A stretch of DNA of 64,000 nucleotides from NCBI RefSeq assembly GCF_009765375.1, contig NZ_VTOK01000007.1, forward strand, positions 186,001 to 250,000, read 5' to 3'. This document shows positions 1 to 8,913 of this stretch, piece after piece (the first letter of the stretch is position 1; each line of letters starts with the position of its first letter). The notes below the pieces were generated by a model that was not told the DNA's origin, made no database searches, and saw nothing but the letters and a program-made list of their open reading frames with translations. The stretch is from Alteribacillus sp. YIM 98480 (GTDB taxonomy: Bacteria; Bacillota; Bacilli; Bacillales; Marinococcaceae). The translations under genes and the position numbers were made by a program.

Positions 1-2
1 TA

Positions 3-302
3 GTATTTGATCGGTCTATGGTGTCTCACAAAGGGCTGCGTGACTTTGTAACAGACATTGCTGAGGAACATAACATTCCATTCCAGTTTGAAGCGATGAG
101 CGGCGGCGGAACAGATGCTGGATCTATCCATCTATCCGGTGATGGGGTGCCTTCCCTAGCTATAACTGTTCCAACTCGTTATATCCACACTCATGCTGCT
201 ATTTTACATCGTGATGATTTCGAACATGCGGTGCAGCTGCTTGTAGAAGTGACGAAAAAACTAGATGCAGACACTGTTCGATCCATTACATTCGATTCAT
301 AA
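3..302 (+). CDS. ysdC: M42 family aminopeptidase, C-terminal fragment (YsdC-like)
   Basis: The gene enters from the left edge, so only about the last 99 codons are present; the frame is open from base 3 and stops at 300-302. The fragment carries the M42 hallmark SGGGTDAG followed by the segment [16 protein letters not shown]. In this family that region holds the last metal-binding histidine and forms the end of the catalytic domain. M42 enzymes are cytosolic, metal-dependent aminopeptidases that assemble into tetrahedral dodecamers. In B. subtilis the homologue ysdC lies close to sspI, as here. The family is clear; substrate preference (glutamyl-, leucyl- or endoglucanase-like annotation) cannot be judged from the fragment. 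Confidence 0.88.
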   Translation, partial: VFDRSMVSHKGLRDFVTDIAEEHNIPFQFEAMSGGGTDAGSIHLSGDGVPSLAITVPTRYIHTHAAILHRDDFEHAVQLLVEVTKKLDADTVRSITFDS

Positions 303-442
303 TAACCGTTTAAGGAAGAGAGTTGTGGATTAAAGAGTCTCCTATTCCGCTAGTATTCGAAGCATGAAATTGGGCAAAACAAAGGCTCTTTCTGTTTGTT
401 TGAATGATTTTGCGGAGGACTCACGAGGAGAGCAGCGCCCTG

Positions 443-480
443 AAAAGAGCCGTCCTTTGACTCAGGACGGCTCTTTTCTT
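443..480 (-). terminator. Terminator of sspI, possibly bidirectional
   Basis: A 14-bp perfect stem (AAAAGAGCCGTCCT with AGGACGGCTCTTTT) and a 7-nt loop lies just beyond the sspI stop codon. T runs follow on both strands, so it may also stop transcription arriving from the peptidase gene. Confidence 0.85.
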
Positions 481-489
481 GATTCGTTG

Positions 490-696
490 TTACTTCAATC
501 CATCTGCAATTTGGGAAATAACCTGCTCTTTTTCCTGTTCATCCGCATGATTCCAAAACACTTCAAACAAAACCCCAAGGCCGGGAAGCATTTTTTCTTC
601 TCCGCTTTGAACGGCATCTTGAATGGTGGCTTCGACCTGTTCTTCATTATGACCTGAAACATTTTGTAAAATGGCTGCGCGCAGATTAAAGGACAT
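490..696 (-). CDS. sspI: Small acid-soluble spore protein SspI
   Basis: A 68-residue protein starting [15 protein letters not shown] and containing [20 protein letters not shown], the signature of the SspI family of minor spore proteins (about 70 residues in Bacillus). SspI is made in the forespore late in sporulation and stored in the spore core; its exact role is not established. The start is preceded by a GGAGGG ribosome site (reading leftwards). It is transcribed alone on the minus strand, with its own sigma-G-like promoter upstream and a strong terminator behind it. It is direct evidence that the organism forms endospores. Confidence 0.95.
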   Translation of the reverse strand: MSFNLRAAILQNVSGHNEEQVEATIQDAVQSGEEKMLPGLGVLFEVFWNHADEQEKEQVISQIADGLK

Positions 697-751
697 CCTT
701 GTTCCCTCCTATTTGTGATAAAATAGTAATATCAACATACGTCGATATCTG

Positions 752-782
752 TAGTATGAGAAGCTGGAAGAAAATATATACT
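752..782 (-). promoter_or_regulatory. Probable sigma-G promoter of sspI
   Basis: On the minus strand, CATACTA (752-758) matches the sigma-F/G -10 consensus. AGTATA (777-782) resembles the TGNATA -35, with an 18-nt spacer. The site is about 55 nt upstream of the sspI start. In B. subtilis sspI is a sigma-G gene; use of this site here is inferred. Confidence 0.6.
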
Positions 783-863
783 TTTCGGGCTCTTAACGTC
801 TAATATTTGGACATGTGCTATGACAGCTGGTTGATGAGCAGCATGTAAGGGAAGGGAAAGCTA

Positions 864-1625
864 GTGAAGAAAATTGAATCAGTGAAAAATCCTTTAGTAA
901 AACGAATAAAACGGCTTCAAAAAAGAAAACAAAGAGAAAAAGAAGGTTTGTTTGTTATAGAAGGCTTTCATCTTGTGGAAGAAGCGCTTCGTCATAACAT
1001 AAAAGTACAGGCAATCATTGCAGAGGATAATAAAAATATTCCATCCAACCATTCAGGAGCGGGAATATCACTTGTCACAGAGCAAGTTATGAAAGAAATG
1101 AGCAGTACCGAAACACCTCAAGGGATATTGGCTGTTTGCAGCCTTCCAAAACAAGAAGAGTCGTTGAGCATACAAGAGCTAGGCTGTTATTTGTTTATTG
1201 ACGGTGTTCAGGACCCGGGCAATCTGGGAACAATGATACGAACTGCAGATGCAGTCGGTGCTTCTGCCGTTGTTTTAGGAGAAGGAACAGTTGATCCTTA
1301 TAATGATAAAGTTATACGAGCGACACAAGGTTCTTTGTTTCATCTTCCTGTTATAAAAGGTGATATTGAAAAATGGATAGAAGCATGCCAAACGAAAAAT
1401 ATTCCTGTTTTCGGTACTTCTTTAAATCAGGGAACAACTCATACAGCAATAGAAGCTCAAAATGGTTTCGCTCTTATTGTCGGAAATGAAGGAGCAGGAG
1501 TGCAGGAAAAATGGCTGGAGAAGACGGATCAAAATATTTATGTTCCGATTTATGGAAATGCTGAGTCTTTAAATGTTTCTGTGGCAGCAGGCATCTTGTT
1601 ATATCATTTAAAACTTTTTCATTAA
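864..1625 (+). CDS. ysgA: TrmH/SpoU family RNA 2'-O-methyltransferase (YsgA-like)
   Basis: A 253-residue SPOUT-class methyltransferase. Residues 1-100 form the substrate-binding domain (ESVKNPLVKRIKRLQKRK). The C-terminal half carries the three SpoU motifs: motif 1 DPGNLGTMIRTADA, motif 2 LIVGNEGAGV and motif 3 LNVSVAAGILLY, which build the trefoil knot that binds S-adenosylmethionine. Such enzymes methylate the 2'-OH of rRNA or tRNA nucleotides in the cytosol. Size and position next to sspI and pheST match B. subtilis ysgA. The start (GTG at 864) follows GGGAAGGGAAAG. The RNA target cannot be deduced. Confidence 0.9.
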   Translation: MKKIESVKNPLVKRIKRLQKRKQREKEGLFVIEGFHLVEEALRHNIKVQAIIAEDNKNIPSNHSGAGISLVTEQVMKEMSSTETPQGILAVCSLPKQEESLSIQELGCYLFIDGVQDPGNLGTMIRTADAVGASAVVLGEGTVDPYNDKVIRATQGSLFHLPVIKGDIEKWIEACQTKNIPVFGTSLNQGTTHTAIEAQNGFALIVGNEGAGVQEKWLEKTDQNIYVPIYGNAESLNVSVAAGILLYHLKLFH

Positions 1626-1741
1626 TCTCATAAAAGACAAAGAAATTTCCTTGCAAAGGAAACGAAAATTTTTTAAACTGTAAAATAGTATAAAATGAAT
1701 AAATAAAAAATCGCTGGCTTTTAACGTTCAGAACATATGAT

Positions 1742-1775
1742 GGCCCCTGCCGCCGCAGGGGGGCCGTTTTTAAAA
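1742..1775 (+). terminator. Terminator downstream of ysgA
   Basis: A GC-rich hairpin (GGCCCCTGC / GCAGGGGGGCC) runs directly into GTTTTTA. It ends the ysgA unit before the pheST leader begins. Confidence 0.8.
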
Positions 1776-1825
1776 GGCGGCAGCACGAGTTTTCTCATAC
1801 AGACTTTCAAAAAACATAACATAAT

Positions 1826-2083
1826 AAAAAGGCTGTGAAAGAGAGTAGTAAATCAGAGACCGCCATGCAGGGATGGAATGCCGCTGACTGAAAGCATTCC
1901 TATGGAAGGGCTGATCGAATTCACTCTGGAGCCGGCACTGGAACGCAGAACTTTATTATCTACTGTTAAGGTGTCCCGGAAAATCCGTTATCTGAAATGA
2001 AGTGAACTGCTGATTTCGTTTTGCAGTTAACAAGGGTGGTACCGCGAACCTTCGTCCCTTACAAGAGGACGGGGGTTTTTTTA
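1826..2083 (+). promoter_or_regulatory. T-box riboswitch (phenylalanine) controlling pheST
   Basis: The leader has the T-box sequence AAGGGTGGTACCGCG (2032-2046). It is followed by a terminator helix, CCTTCGTCCC against GGACGGGGG, and seven T's ending at 2082. In the upstream stem I region the bases GAATTCACTCTGG contain TTC at 1920-1922 in the place expected for the specifier codon, matching Phe and the regulated genes. Uncharged tRNA-Phe would pair with the specifier and the T-box bulge and prevent termination. The specifier assignment is by position and logic, not by full folding. Confidence 0.93.
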
Positions 2084-2088
2084 AATGA

Positions 2089-2244
2089 TAAGAAATTATA
2101 AATAGTTGGCGGTTTACATGTCTAGCACAAGCGCCTACTCGCTCGAGATTCCTTCGGTTCGTCAATGGAAAGCAAAGATCAGCTTTCCATATGCCGACCC
2201 TCCAGGACTTGTCGCTCGTGAGCAAGGCGCTTGCGCTTTTCTTA
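2089..2244 (+). repeat. Dispersed repeat family A, copy 1
   Basis: A 156-bp element that starts TAAGAAA and ends TTTCTTA. Inside is a 13-bp perfect inverted repeat, AGCGCAAGCGCCT / AGGCGCTTGCGCT (first arm with one change, AGCACAAGCGCCT, in this copy), and a central hairpin GGAAAGC/GCTTTCC. It sits only a few bases behind the T-run of the pheST T-box terminator and before pheS, so it is transcribed in every read-through mRNA. No transposase is encoded. Confidence 0.9.
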
Positions 2245-2349
2245 TACTTTGAAAGTCTAAAAAGACGAAGCTTCTACCATTTAGACAAAGAGAAAGCCAA
2301 ATTTTTTGCTAAAAAAATGATTGTTATAAATAGACAAGGAGGATCTCAT

Positions 2350-3384
2350 ATGATAGAACGGCTTCAGGAATTAGGAAAAGAAGCGCTGCAGGAAATTAAA
2401 GAAGCAGACACCGTCAAAGCGTTAGACAATATCCGTGTGAAATACTTAGGGAAAAAAGGTCCAATTACAGAGGTTTTGCGCGGAATGGGTAAATTGTCTG
2501 CTGAAGAGCGCCCGAAAGTAGGGCAGAAAGCAAATGAAATCCGCGAAGAAATTCAGAGCAGTCTAGAAGCAAAAACAACAGAGCTCGAAGAAATAGCTCT
2601 CGAGGAAAAGCTGAAGGAAGAAAGCATTGATGTTACTCTTCCAGGAAAAGAAATAAAGCGGGGGGCGCGTCACCCTCTCACAGCAGTAGTAGAAGAAATT
2701 GAAGACATTTTTATCGGGTTAGGATTTCAGGTAACCGAAGGTCCTGAAGTCGAAACAGATTATTACAATTTTGAAGCGCTGAACCTTCCGCCTGACCATC
2801 CGGCCCGTGATATGCAAGATTCTTTTTATGTGACACATGATATGCTTCTTCGAACACAGACTTCACCTGTACAAGCAAGAACCATGCAAAAACATCATGG
2901 ACAGGGGCCGGTTAAGATTGTTTGTCCCGGTAAAGTGTACCGACGCGATGATGATGATGCGACCCACTCCCATCAATTTATGCAGATAGAAGGATTATAT
3001 GTTGATAAAAATGTACGGATGAGTGACTTAAAAGGAACTCTCGAAGCATTTGTAAAAAAATATTTTGGCCCGGAACGAAGCATCCGCCTTCGTCCAAGCT
3101 TTTTTCCTTTTACGGAACCTTCCGTAGAAGTTGATGTATCCTGTGGTATTTGCGGAGGAACGGGCTGCCGGGTATGTAAAAATTCCGGCTGGATTGAAGT
3201 ATTAGGCGCCGGCATGGTCCATCCGAACGTTTTAGAGTTTAGCGGCTTTGACTCTAATGAATACAGCGGCTTTGCGTTTGGAATGGGAGTGGAGCGTTTT
3301 GCTTTGCTGAAATACGGAATTGACGATATCCGTCACTTTTACACTAATGACATCCGATTTTTAGAACAATTTAAACGGGCTTAA
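2350..3384 (+). CDS. pheS: Phenylalanyl-tRNA synthetase alpha subunit
   Basis: A 344-residue catalytic subunit of the heterotetrameric class II synthetase that charges tRNA-Phe. The N-terminal coiled coil (about 1-85) contains [18 protein letters not shown]. Class II motif 2 includes [19 protein letters not shown], and motif 3 is [13 protein letters not shown] near residues 308-320. A cysteine-rich loop, [12 protein letters not shown], is typical of the Gram-positive PheS. The ATG at 2350 follows AAGGAGG. The frame is open further upstream, but those codons are repeat A sequence, and 344 residues is the normal length. It lies 13 nt ahead of pheT, under the T-box. Confidence 0.97.
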   Translation: MIERLQELGKEALQEIKEADTVKALDNIRVKYLGKKGPITEVLRGMGKLSAEERPKVGQKANEIREEIQSSLEAKTTELEEIALEEKLKEESIDVTLPGKEIKRGARHPLTAVVEEIEDIFIGLGFQVTEGPEVETDYYNFEALNLPPDHPARDMQDSFYVTHDMLLRTQTSPVQARTMQKHHGQGPVKIVCPGKVYRRDDDDATHSHQFMQIEGLYVDKNVRMSDLKGTLEAFVKKYFGPERSIRLRPSFFPFTEPSVEVDVSCGICGGTGCRVCKNSGWIEVLGAGMVHPNVLEFSGFDSNEYSGFAFGMGVERFALLKYGIDDIRHFYTNDIRFLEQFKRA

Positions 3385-3397
3385 GGAGGCATTCGGT

Positions 3398-5818
3398 ATG
3401 CTTGTTTCATATCAGTGGTTGAAAGATTATGTTGATATAGATGATTTAACAGTAGAAGAAACAGCAGAAAAATTAACGCGGGGCGGGGTGGAAGTAGACG
3501 TACTTCACCCGAGAAGTGAAGGATTAGAACAGGTGGAAGTCGGTTATGTAGAGGCATGTGAGCAGCATCCTAATGCAGATAAATTGAATGTCTGCCAGGT
3601 CAATACTGGCGAAGAAACAGCTCAAATTATATGCGGTGCGCCCAACGTAGCAGCGGGTCAAAAAGTGGCCGTAGCTAAGCCAGGAGCTGTCCTTCCTGGA
3701 GGCATGAAAATTAAAAAAACAAAATTAAGAGGAGAGCCTTCAGAAGGAATGATCTGCTCGTTGCAAGAGCTTGGCATTGAGCAAAAGCTGGTTGCCAAAG
3801 AATTTATAGACGGCATATATGTTTTTCCTGAAAGTGCAAAAGTAGGAGAGGATGCTGTAGAAGAACTGGGTCTTCGTGATACCGTATTAGAGTTGGACCT
3901 TACCCCAAACCGGGCAGATTGTCTTAGCATGATAGGGATTGCTTACGAAATGGCTGCTCTTTTAGATCGGGAAGTACATCAGCCGGACTGTACGTTCACA
4001 GCGGCTGACCAATCTGCAGCAGAAGCTGTATCTGTTCAGGTGGATGTACCAGAAGACAATCCGTACTACGGGGCAAAAATTATTCAAGATATATCGATTG
4101 GACCATCACCATTATGGATGCAAAATCGCCTCACAGCTGCAGGAATACGTCCGATAAATAATGTCGTCGATATTACAAATTATGTGCTGCTCGAATATGG
4201 ACAGCCGCTGCACGCTTTTGATTTCGATCGGTTTGGATCCAATGAAGTAGTAGTAAGACGGGCAAACGAAGAGGAAACCATCACAACACTTGATGAAGAA
4301 GTACGCACCCTTTCTGCAGAACATATGGTTATAACAAACGGTAAAGAACCGACAGCTTTGGCCGGAGTAATGGGTGGTGCCTTTTCTGAAGTACAGGAAG
4401 ATACAACAACGATTCTGCTTGAAGCAGCGTATTTCAATTCTTCCCGTGTTCGCAAAGCATCAAAAGACATGGGGGTGCGCAGTGAATCGAGTACACGTTT
4501 TGAAAAAGGGGTTGATTCCGGAAGAGTAGAAGAGGCTTCTGCCCGGGCAGCTCACCTGCTTGAACGTTATGCCGGCGGGACAGTGCTAGAAGGTACAGTG
4601 GAAGATGATTTTAGATCCGATGAAAAAAGAGTTATTGAAACCGAGCCGGAACAATTAAATAAACGATTAGGCATGGATTTAAGCCAAGAAGATATCCTTT
4701 CGATTTTCCGCCGTCTTCAGTTTACGGTTGAAACAGAAGGGAATCGAATTTCTGTAGAAGTACCGACACGCCGTCCCGATCTAAGGATAGAAGAAGATCT
4801 GGCAGAAGAAGTGGCAAGGCTGTATGGCTATGATTACATTCCAACGACCCTGCCTTCTGGTGTAACAACGCCAGGGTCTCTTAGCCCAGAACAAAACAAG
4901 CGCAGAAAAATCCGCCGTTATCTTGAAGCAAGCGGACTGCATGAAGCAATCACGTATTCATTAACCAGTCCAGAAAAAGCGAGCCGTTTTTTACTTGAAG
5001 AGGTACCTGGAACTGTTATGGTTTCCATGCCTATGAGTGAAGAACGAAGCACAATGCGCACAAGCTTAATTCCTCATTTACTTGATACCGTACAGTATAA
5101 TCGAAACCGGCAGATAAATGATTCTTCTATGTTTGAGCTTGGTTCTGTATTTATTGTTGAATCAGAAACGCTGACGCAGCAGCCTGAGGAGAAAAAGGTG
5201 CTTGCGGCTGCCGTTACAGGTACGTGGGAAATTCATTTATGGCAGGGAGAGAAGAAAAAAACAGACTTCTTTGTTGTCAAAGGTATTCTTGAAGGTCTTT
5301 TTGAGGAGCTTGGAGTGCTCGACAACATTCAATTTGTGCCGTCTTCTCGAAAAGAGCTTCACCCCGGCCGAAGTGCTGATATTGTCTTAAACGGCAGATC
5401 TGTTGGGTTTACAGGGCAAGTTCATCCGTCAGTCGAAAAAGAGTGGGACATTAAAGAAACATACATTTTTCAATTAGATTTAGACGCAATACTAGCAGCC
5501 GAAACAGAAGAATTGTCATATGCCGTTCTTCCACGATATCCTTCCATCTCAAGAGATATTGCTCTCGTTGTCGACCAAAATGTGCCGGCAGGAGATGTGC
5601 AGCGGGTCATCGAAGAAGCCGGAGGTCCGTTGTTAAAACAAGTTACACTGTTTGACGTATACGAAGGAGAAAATTTAGAAGCTGGCAAAAAATCATTAGC
5701 ATTTTCGCTCGTTTATTTGGATCCGGAACGAACGCTTACCGATGAAGAAGTAACGAAAACACATGATCATGTGGTATCTGAGCTCACTGAAAAAGTGCAA
5801 GCTGTACTGCGTCAATAA
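3398..5818 (+). CDS. pheT: Phenylalanyl-tRNA synthetase beta subunit
   Basis: An 806-residue partner of PheS. Domains in order: a tRNA-binding OB fold (about 40-150, with HPNADKLNVCQVNTG and MICSLQELG), the B3/B4 editing domain (about 210-390, RPINNVVDITNYVLLEYGQP), the B5 domain (about 405-480) and a C-terminal ferredoxin-fold anticodon-binding domain (about 710-806, PRYPSISRDIALVVD). The B3/B4 site hydrolyses Tyr-tRNA-Phe. The length matches bacterial PheT. AAGGAGG precedes the start, and the gene is coexpressed with pheS. RNase HIII (rnhC), which follows pheT in B. subtilis, is absent. Confidence 0.97.
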   Translation: MLVSYQWLKDYVDIDDLTVEETAEKLTRGGVEVDVLHPRSEGLEQVEVGYVEACEQHPNADKLNVCQVNTGEETAQIICGAPNVAAGQKVAVAKPGAVLPGGMKIKKTKLRGEPSEGMICSLQELGIEQKLVAKEFIDGIYVFPESAKVGEDAVEELGLRDTVLELDLTPNRADCLSMIGIAYEMAALLDREVHQPDCTFTAADQSAAEAVSVQVDVPEDNPYYGAKIIQDISIGPSPLWMQNRLTAAGIRPINNVVDITNYVLLEYGQPLHAFDFDRFGSNEVVVRRANEEETITTLDEEVRTLSAEHMVITNGKEPTALAGVMGGAFSEVQEDTTTILLEAAYFNSSRVRKASKDMGVRSESSTRFEKGVDSGRVEEASARAAHLLERYAGGTVLEGTVEDDFRSDEKRVIETEPEQLNKRLGMDLSQEDILSIFRRLQFTVETEGNRISVEVPTRRPDLRIEEDLAEEVARLYGYDYIPTTLPSGVTTPGSLSPEQNKRRKIRRYLEASGLHEAITYSLTSPEKASRFLLEEVPGTVMVSMPMSEERSTMRTSLIPHLLDTVQYNRNRQINDSSMFELGSVFIVESETLTQQPEEKKVLAAAVTGTWEIHLWQGEKKKTDFFVVKGILEGLFEELGVLDNIQFVPSSRKELHPGRSADIVLNGRSVGFTGQVHPSVEKEWDIKETYIFQLDLDAILAAETEELSYAVLPRYPSISRDIALVVDQNVPAGDVQRVIEEAGGPLLKQVTLFDVYEGENLEAGKKSLAFSLVYLDPERTLTDEEVTKTHDHVVSELTEKVQAVLRQ

Positions 5819-5846
5819 GAGAAAAACCATTATAAAAAACTGCCGT

Positions 5847-5884
5847 GGAGCCATATCCTAATATTCTTGGGATGGCTCCTTCCT
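5847..5884 (+). terminator. Terminator of pheST
   Basis: The hairpin GGAGCCAT...ATGGCTCC is followed by TTCCTATT. The stem is solid but the T-tract is weak. Confidence 0.65.
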
Positions 5885-6063
5885 ATTATAAGCGGCAAGC
5901 CAGGAAGCTGTAAAAAACAAGGAAAAAAAGCAGGAAATTGTGTCATATTTAAAGAGAAGCATATAATTTTGATGAAACAGAGAAGTCCTAAAAAGTTTTC
6001 CATTCTATTTTGATTCTGTTATTATAATGGGTAGGTATTTTGGAGAGGAAAGGGGCTTATCTG

Positions 6064-6339
6064 GTGGATGCAGAAAATGATAAACAACGAACAACCGTTA
6101 CAATATATGGGCAGCAATACACCATAAAAGGGGATGAATCTCCAGAGCATGTCACAAGTGTTGCAGAACACCTTGACCAAAAAATGAAGGAATTTAAACA
6201 ATACAACCCTTACTTAGACACAACCAGGCTTGCTGTTTTAACAGCTTTAAACGTTGTGGATGAGTATATGAAGCTTCAAGAAAAGATAGATCAGTACGAA
6301 AAAAAGGAACGAAATGAAAAAGATGGGGAACGGGGATAA
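6064..6339 (+). CDS. zapA: Cell division protein ZapA
   Basis: A 91-residue protein counted from GTG 6064. It has the ZapA pattern TTVTIYGQQYTIKG followed by NPYLDTTRLAVLTALNVVDEY and a charged C-terminal coiled coil. ZapA binds FtsZ and promotes bundling of protofilaments in the Z ring. A TTG at 6040 would add eight residues, but its ribosome site would be missing, while AGGAAAGGGG lies 8-12 nt ahead of GTG 6064. That start gives a length near the B. subtilis protein (85 residues). The stop codon directly abuts the next start, so zapA and the cvpA-like gene are translationally coupled, as in B. subtilis yshA-yshB. Confidence 0.92.
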   Translation: MDAENDKQRTTVTIYGQQYTIKGDESPEHVTSVAEHLDQKMKEFKQYNPYLDTTRLAVLTALNVVDEYMKLQEKIDQYEKKERNEKDGERG

Positions 6340-6882
6340 ATGCTTAGTCTATTATTAGCTTTGATCTTAATCGGAAGCTTTTTCGTAGGACTTCGAAGAG
6401 GCTTTGTTTTACAATTAATACATTTAATCAGTTTTTTTGCAGCATTGTTTATTGCGTTTTATTTCTATCGTGACCTAGCCGAATATTTACGGCTGTGGCT
6501 TCCTTACCCAAGGATGTCGAATGATGGAGACGGTATAATTCATATGATGGTAGAGTCTTTTGATATGGAAACGGTATATTATGCTGGAATCTCCTTTTTC
6601 TTATTGTTTATTGCTGCAAAAATATTACTCCAAATCGTAGGTTCCATGCTTGATTTTGTAACACATCTACCGGTTTTAAGAACGATAAACAGGTGGCTTG
6701 GCGGCCTGCTTGGATTTATAGAGACCTATTTAATTTTATTTATTTTATTAATTACCGCTGCATTAATGCCTATTGAGGCTATACAAAATGCAATCAGTGA
6801 TTCCTGGATAGCAAACCTGATGATAAATCACACCCCATTTTTATCCGATTGGTTAAAAGAACTTTGGGAACAAGGGGTGTAA
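6340..6882 (+). CDS. yshB: CvpA family membrane protein (YshB-like)
   Basis: A 180-residue protein starting right after the zapA stop. About four hydrophobic segments are visible (roughly residues 1-18, 24-45, 83-105 and 125-150). The first, LALILIGSFFVGLRRGFVLQL, matches the CvpA/colicin V production family start, with the conserved Gly-Arg-Arg-Gly motif. In B. subtilis the homologue follows zapA and its function is not settled; links to septation have been proposed on context alone. A hairpin terminator follows 4 nt after the stop. Confidence 0.85.
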   Translation: MLSLLLALILIGSFFVGLRRGFVLQLIHLISFFAALFIAFYFYRDLAEYLRLWLPYPRMSNDGDGIIHMMVESFDMETVYYAGISFFLLFIAAKILLQIVGSMLDFVTHLPVLRTINRWLGGLLGFIETYLILFILLITAALMPIEAIQNAISDSWIANLMINHTPFLSDWLKELWEQGV

Positions 6883-6885
6883 GGG

Positions 6886-6913
6886 AAAACTTCTCTATGG
6901 GAGAAGTTTTTTC
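6886..6913 (+). terminator. Terminator of zapA-yshB
   Basis: A perfect 10-bp stem, AAAACTTCTC / GAGAAGTTTT, with a 5-nt loop and T6, starts four bases after the yshB stop. Confidence 0.88.
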
Positions 6914-6963
6914 GTACGACATCCTCCTCTAAATAAATGGTGTGTACGGAAGGAGCAGCAAGT

Positions 6964-8700
6964 ATGAATAAAAAGGAGCTTATTAAAGAATTAGAACAAA
7001 TTGCAGTTTACTTGGAAATAAAAGGAGAAAATTCCTTTAAAGTATCTGCATATCGAAAAGCAGCACAAGCGCTAGAGCAGGATGAACGTTCCTTAATGGA
7101 GATTGGGGACCCGGCTGAATTAACAGGAATTGGAAAAGGAACGGCTGCCATCATTAAAGAGTTACGTGAAACAGGAAAAGCAGAAGTATTGGAAACGTTG
7201 AAAAAGGAAGTGCCTGCTGGTTTGGTTCCATTATTAAAACTTCCAGGTTTGGGAGGCAAGAAACTAGCGAAACTATACCAAGAATTAAATGTTACCGATG
7301 CTGTTGCTTTAAAAAAAGCCTGTGAAGAAAAACAAGTACAAAAGCTTGCTGGTTTTGGGGCAAAAACCGAAGAGAAAATAATAGAAGCATTAAATGAAGC
7401 GGGAACTCGTCCGGAGCGTCTGCCGATTAGTTTTATGCTCGATGCGGCCAAAAAACTAGAAGCAGAGCTGAATAGCCTAAGTAAAGTAAAACGGTATGCA
7501 AGAGCTGGAAGTTTACGACGCATGGAGGAAACAATAAAGGACCTTGATTACATTATGTCGGTGGAGGACTCTGACGCTGTTCGCAAACAATTGACCGAAA
7601 TGGGTATCGTCTCTGAAGTGATTGCTGATGGTCAATCTAAAGTATCTGTAGAGCTTAACTTTGAATATTCCATTCAAGCAGATTTTAGATTAGTGGATGA
7701 AAAAGCATTTGCGACGACACTGCACCATTTTACTGGATCAAAGGAACATAATGTTATGATGCGGCAGCTGGCGAAAGCGCAAGGGGAAAAAGTAAGTGAA
7801 TATGGGGTGGAAGACCAAGAAACAGAGGAACTGTTTACATTTGAAACAGAAGAAGATTTTTACCGCCATTTCGGCTTAAACTATATACCGCCCGAAGCAA
7901 GGCTAGGCAGAGATGAAACCGACATTTTTCAACAACCTTACGAAACGGTGTTGAAAACGGATATACGCGGTGATTTGCATATGCATACAACCTGGAGTGA
8001 CGGAGCCGTATCTATTGAAGAAATGGCTGAGGAAGGGCGTAAACGCGGGTATGAATGGATGGCGATTACCGATCACTCTAAATTTTTGCAAATAGCTCAT
8101 GGCCTTGATGAAGAAAGGGTGCTGCGCCAAATAAATGAAATAAGAAGAGTGAACGCAAAATTTGATGATATCGAGCTTTTGGCTGGCATTGAAATGGATA
8201 TTCGTCCGAATGGAATGCTCGACCTAGAAGAAAAAGTTCTTCAGAAACTTGACGTGGTGATTGCTTCTATTCATTCTTCTTTTTCTCAAACAGAAGAAGA
8301 AATTATGAAACGCATAGAAGCAGCATTAAACAGTCCGTATGTTAACATTATTGCTCATCCAACCGGAAGATTGATTGGACGAAGAAAAGGTTATAAAGTA
8401 AATGTGGAAAAACTTTTAAAACGTGCGGCAGAAACAGGAACAGCTGTTGAGCTGAACGCTAACCCAAACCGGCTTGACCTTGCTTTTGATTGGTTAAGAA
8501 AAGCAAAAGAGTACGATACGATGATTTCTATTAATACAGATGCCCACCATCCTGAAATGCTTGATCATATGGAGATCGGTACAGGTATCGCGAGAAAAGC
8601 TCTATTAACAAAAGATCAAATTATAAATACAAGGAACTATGATTCACTTGTTTCTTTTTTCAATAATAAAAGAAAGAATACAGCGGGAGAAAAAGGATGA
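6964..8700 (+). CDS. polX: DNA polymerase/3'-5' exonuclease PolX
   Basis: A 578-residue protein close in length to B. subtilis PolX (YshC, 570). The N-terminal part (about 1-315) is the family X polymerase: helix-hairpin-helix stretches LTGIGKGTAAIIKELRETG and LPGLGGKKLAKLYQELN, then the palm with DLDYIMS supplying metal-binding aspartates. The C-terminal PHP domain (from about residue 337) shows DLHMHTTWSDG, TDHSK, GIEMDI, IAHPTGR and NTDAHHPEM, the metal ligands of the 3'-5' exonuclease. It probably serves gap filling in base-excision repair. The start is ATG 6964, with GGAGCAGCAAGT upstream; a GTG 27 nt earlier lacks a ribosome site. Confidence 0.94.
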   Translation: MNKKELIKELEQIAVYLEIKGENSFKVSAYRKAAQALEQDERSLMEIGDPAELTGIGKGTAAIIKELRETGKAEVLETLKKEVPAGLVPLLKLPGLGGKKLAKLYQELNVTDAVALKKACEEKQVQKLAGFGAKTEEKIIEALNEAGTRPERLPISFMLDAAKKLEAELNSLSKVKRYARAGSLRRMEETIKDLDYIMSVEDSDAVRKQLTEMGIVSEVIADGQSKVSVELNFEYSIQADFRLVDEKAFATTLHHFTGSKEHNVMMRQLAKAQGEKVSEYGVEDQETEELFTFETEEDFYRHFGLNYIPPEARLGRDETDIFQQPYETVLKTDIRGDLHMHTTWSDGAVSIEEMAEEGRKRGYEWMAITDHSKFLQIAHGLDEERVLRQINEIRRVNAKFDDIELLAGIEMDIRPNGMLDLEEKVLQKLDVVIASIHSSFSQTEEEIMKRIEAALNSPYVNIIAHPTGRLIGRRKGYKVNVEKLLKRAAETGTAVELNANPNRLDLAFDWLRKAKEYDTMISINTDAHHPEMLDHMEIGTGIARKALLTKDQIINTRNYDSLVSFFNNKRKNTAGEKG

Positions 8701-8740
8701 TAGTAACCATCCGCTAAAGCCGCAGCGCTTTTTCTTAAGA

Positions 8741-8896
8741 TAAGAAAGAATAAATATTTGGCGTTTTAAATGTCTAGCTCCAGCGCCTACTCGCTCAAGA
8801 TTCCTTAAGTTCGTCAATGGAAAGCAAAGTTCAGCTTTCCACATGCCGGCCCTTCAGGACTTGTCGCTCGTGAGCAAGGCGCTTGCGCTTTTCTTA
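8741..8896 (+). repeat. Dispersed repeat family A, copy 2
   Basis: A 156-bp copy starting TAAGAAA and ending TTTCTTA, between polX and mutS2. It diverges slightly from the other copies (for example CTCCAGCGCC in the left arm and CACATGCCGGCCC in the middle). Its right end is only 3 nt before the mutS2 ribosome site. A GC-rich hairpin with TTTTTCTT (about 8709-8735) precedes it. Confidence 0.88.
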
Positions 8897-8913
8897 TTGA
8901 AAGGATGAAAGAA

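Noticed and set aside
364-657. 97-codon plus-strand open frame
   Set aside because: It spans the sspI terminator and lies antisense to sspI, which is a firm family match.
1956-2225. Minus-strand open frames in repeat A (also at 8644-8844) with similar translations
   Set aside because: The similarity comes from the repeat itself. Other copies break the frame, there are no ribosome sites, and the proteins resemble nothing known.
2191-2349. In-frame upstream extension of pheS by 53 codons
   Set aside because: These codons are repeat A sequence. ATG 2350 has a full ribosome site and gives the normal PheS length.
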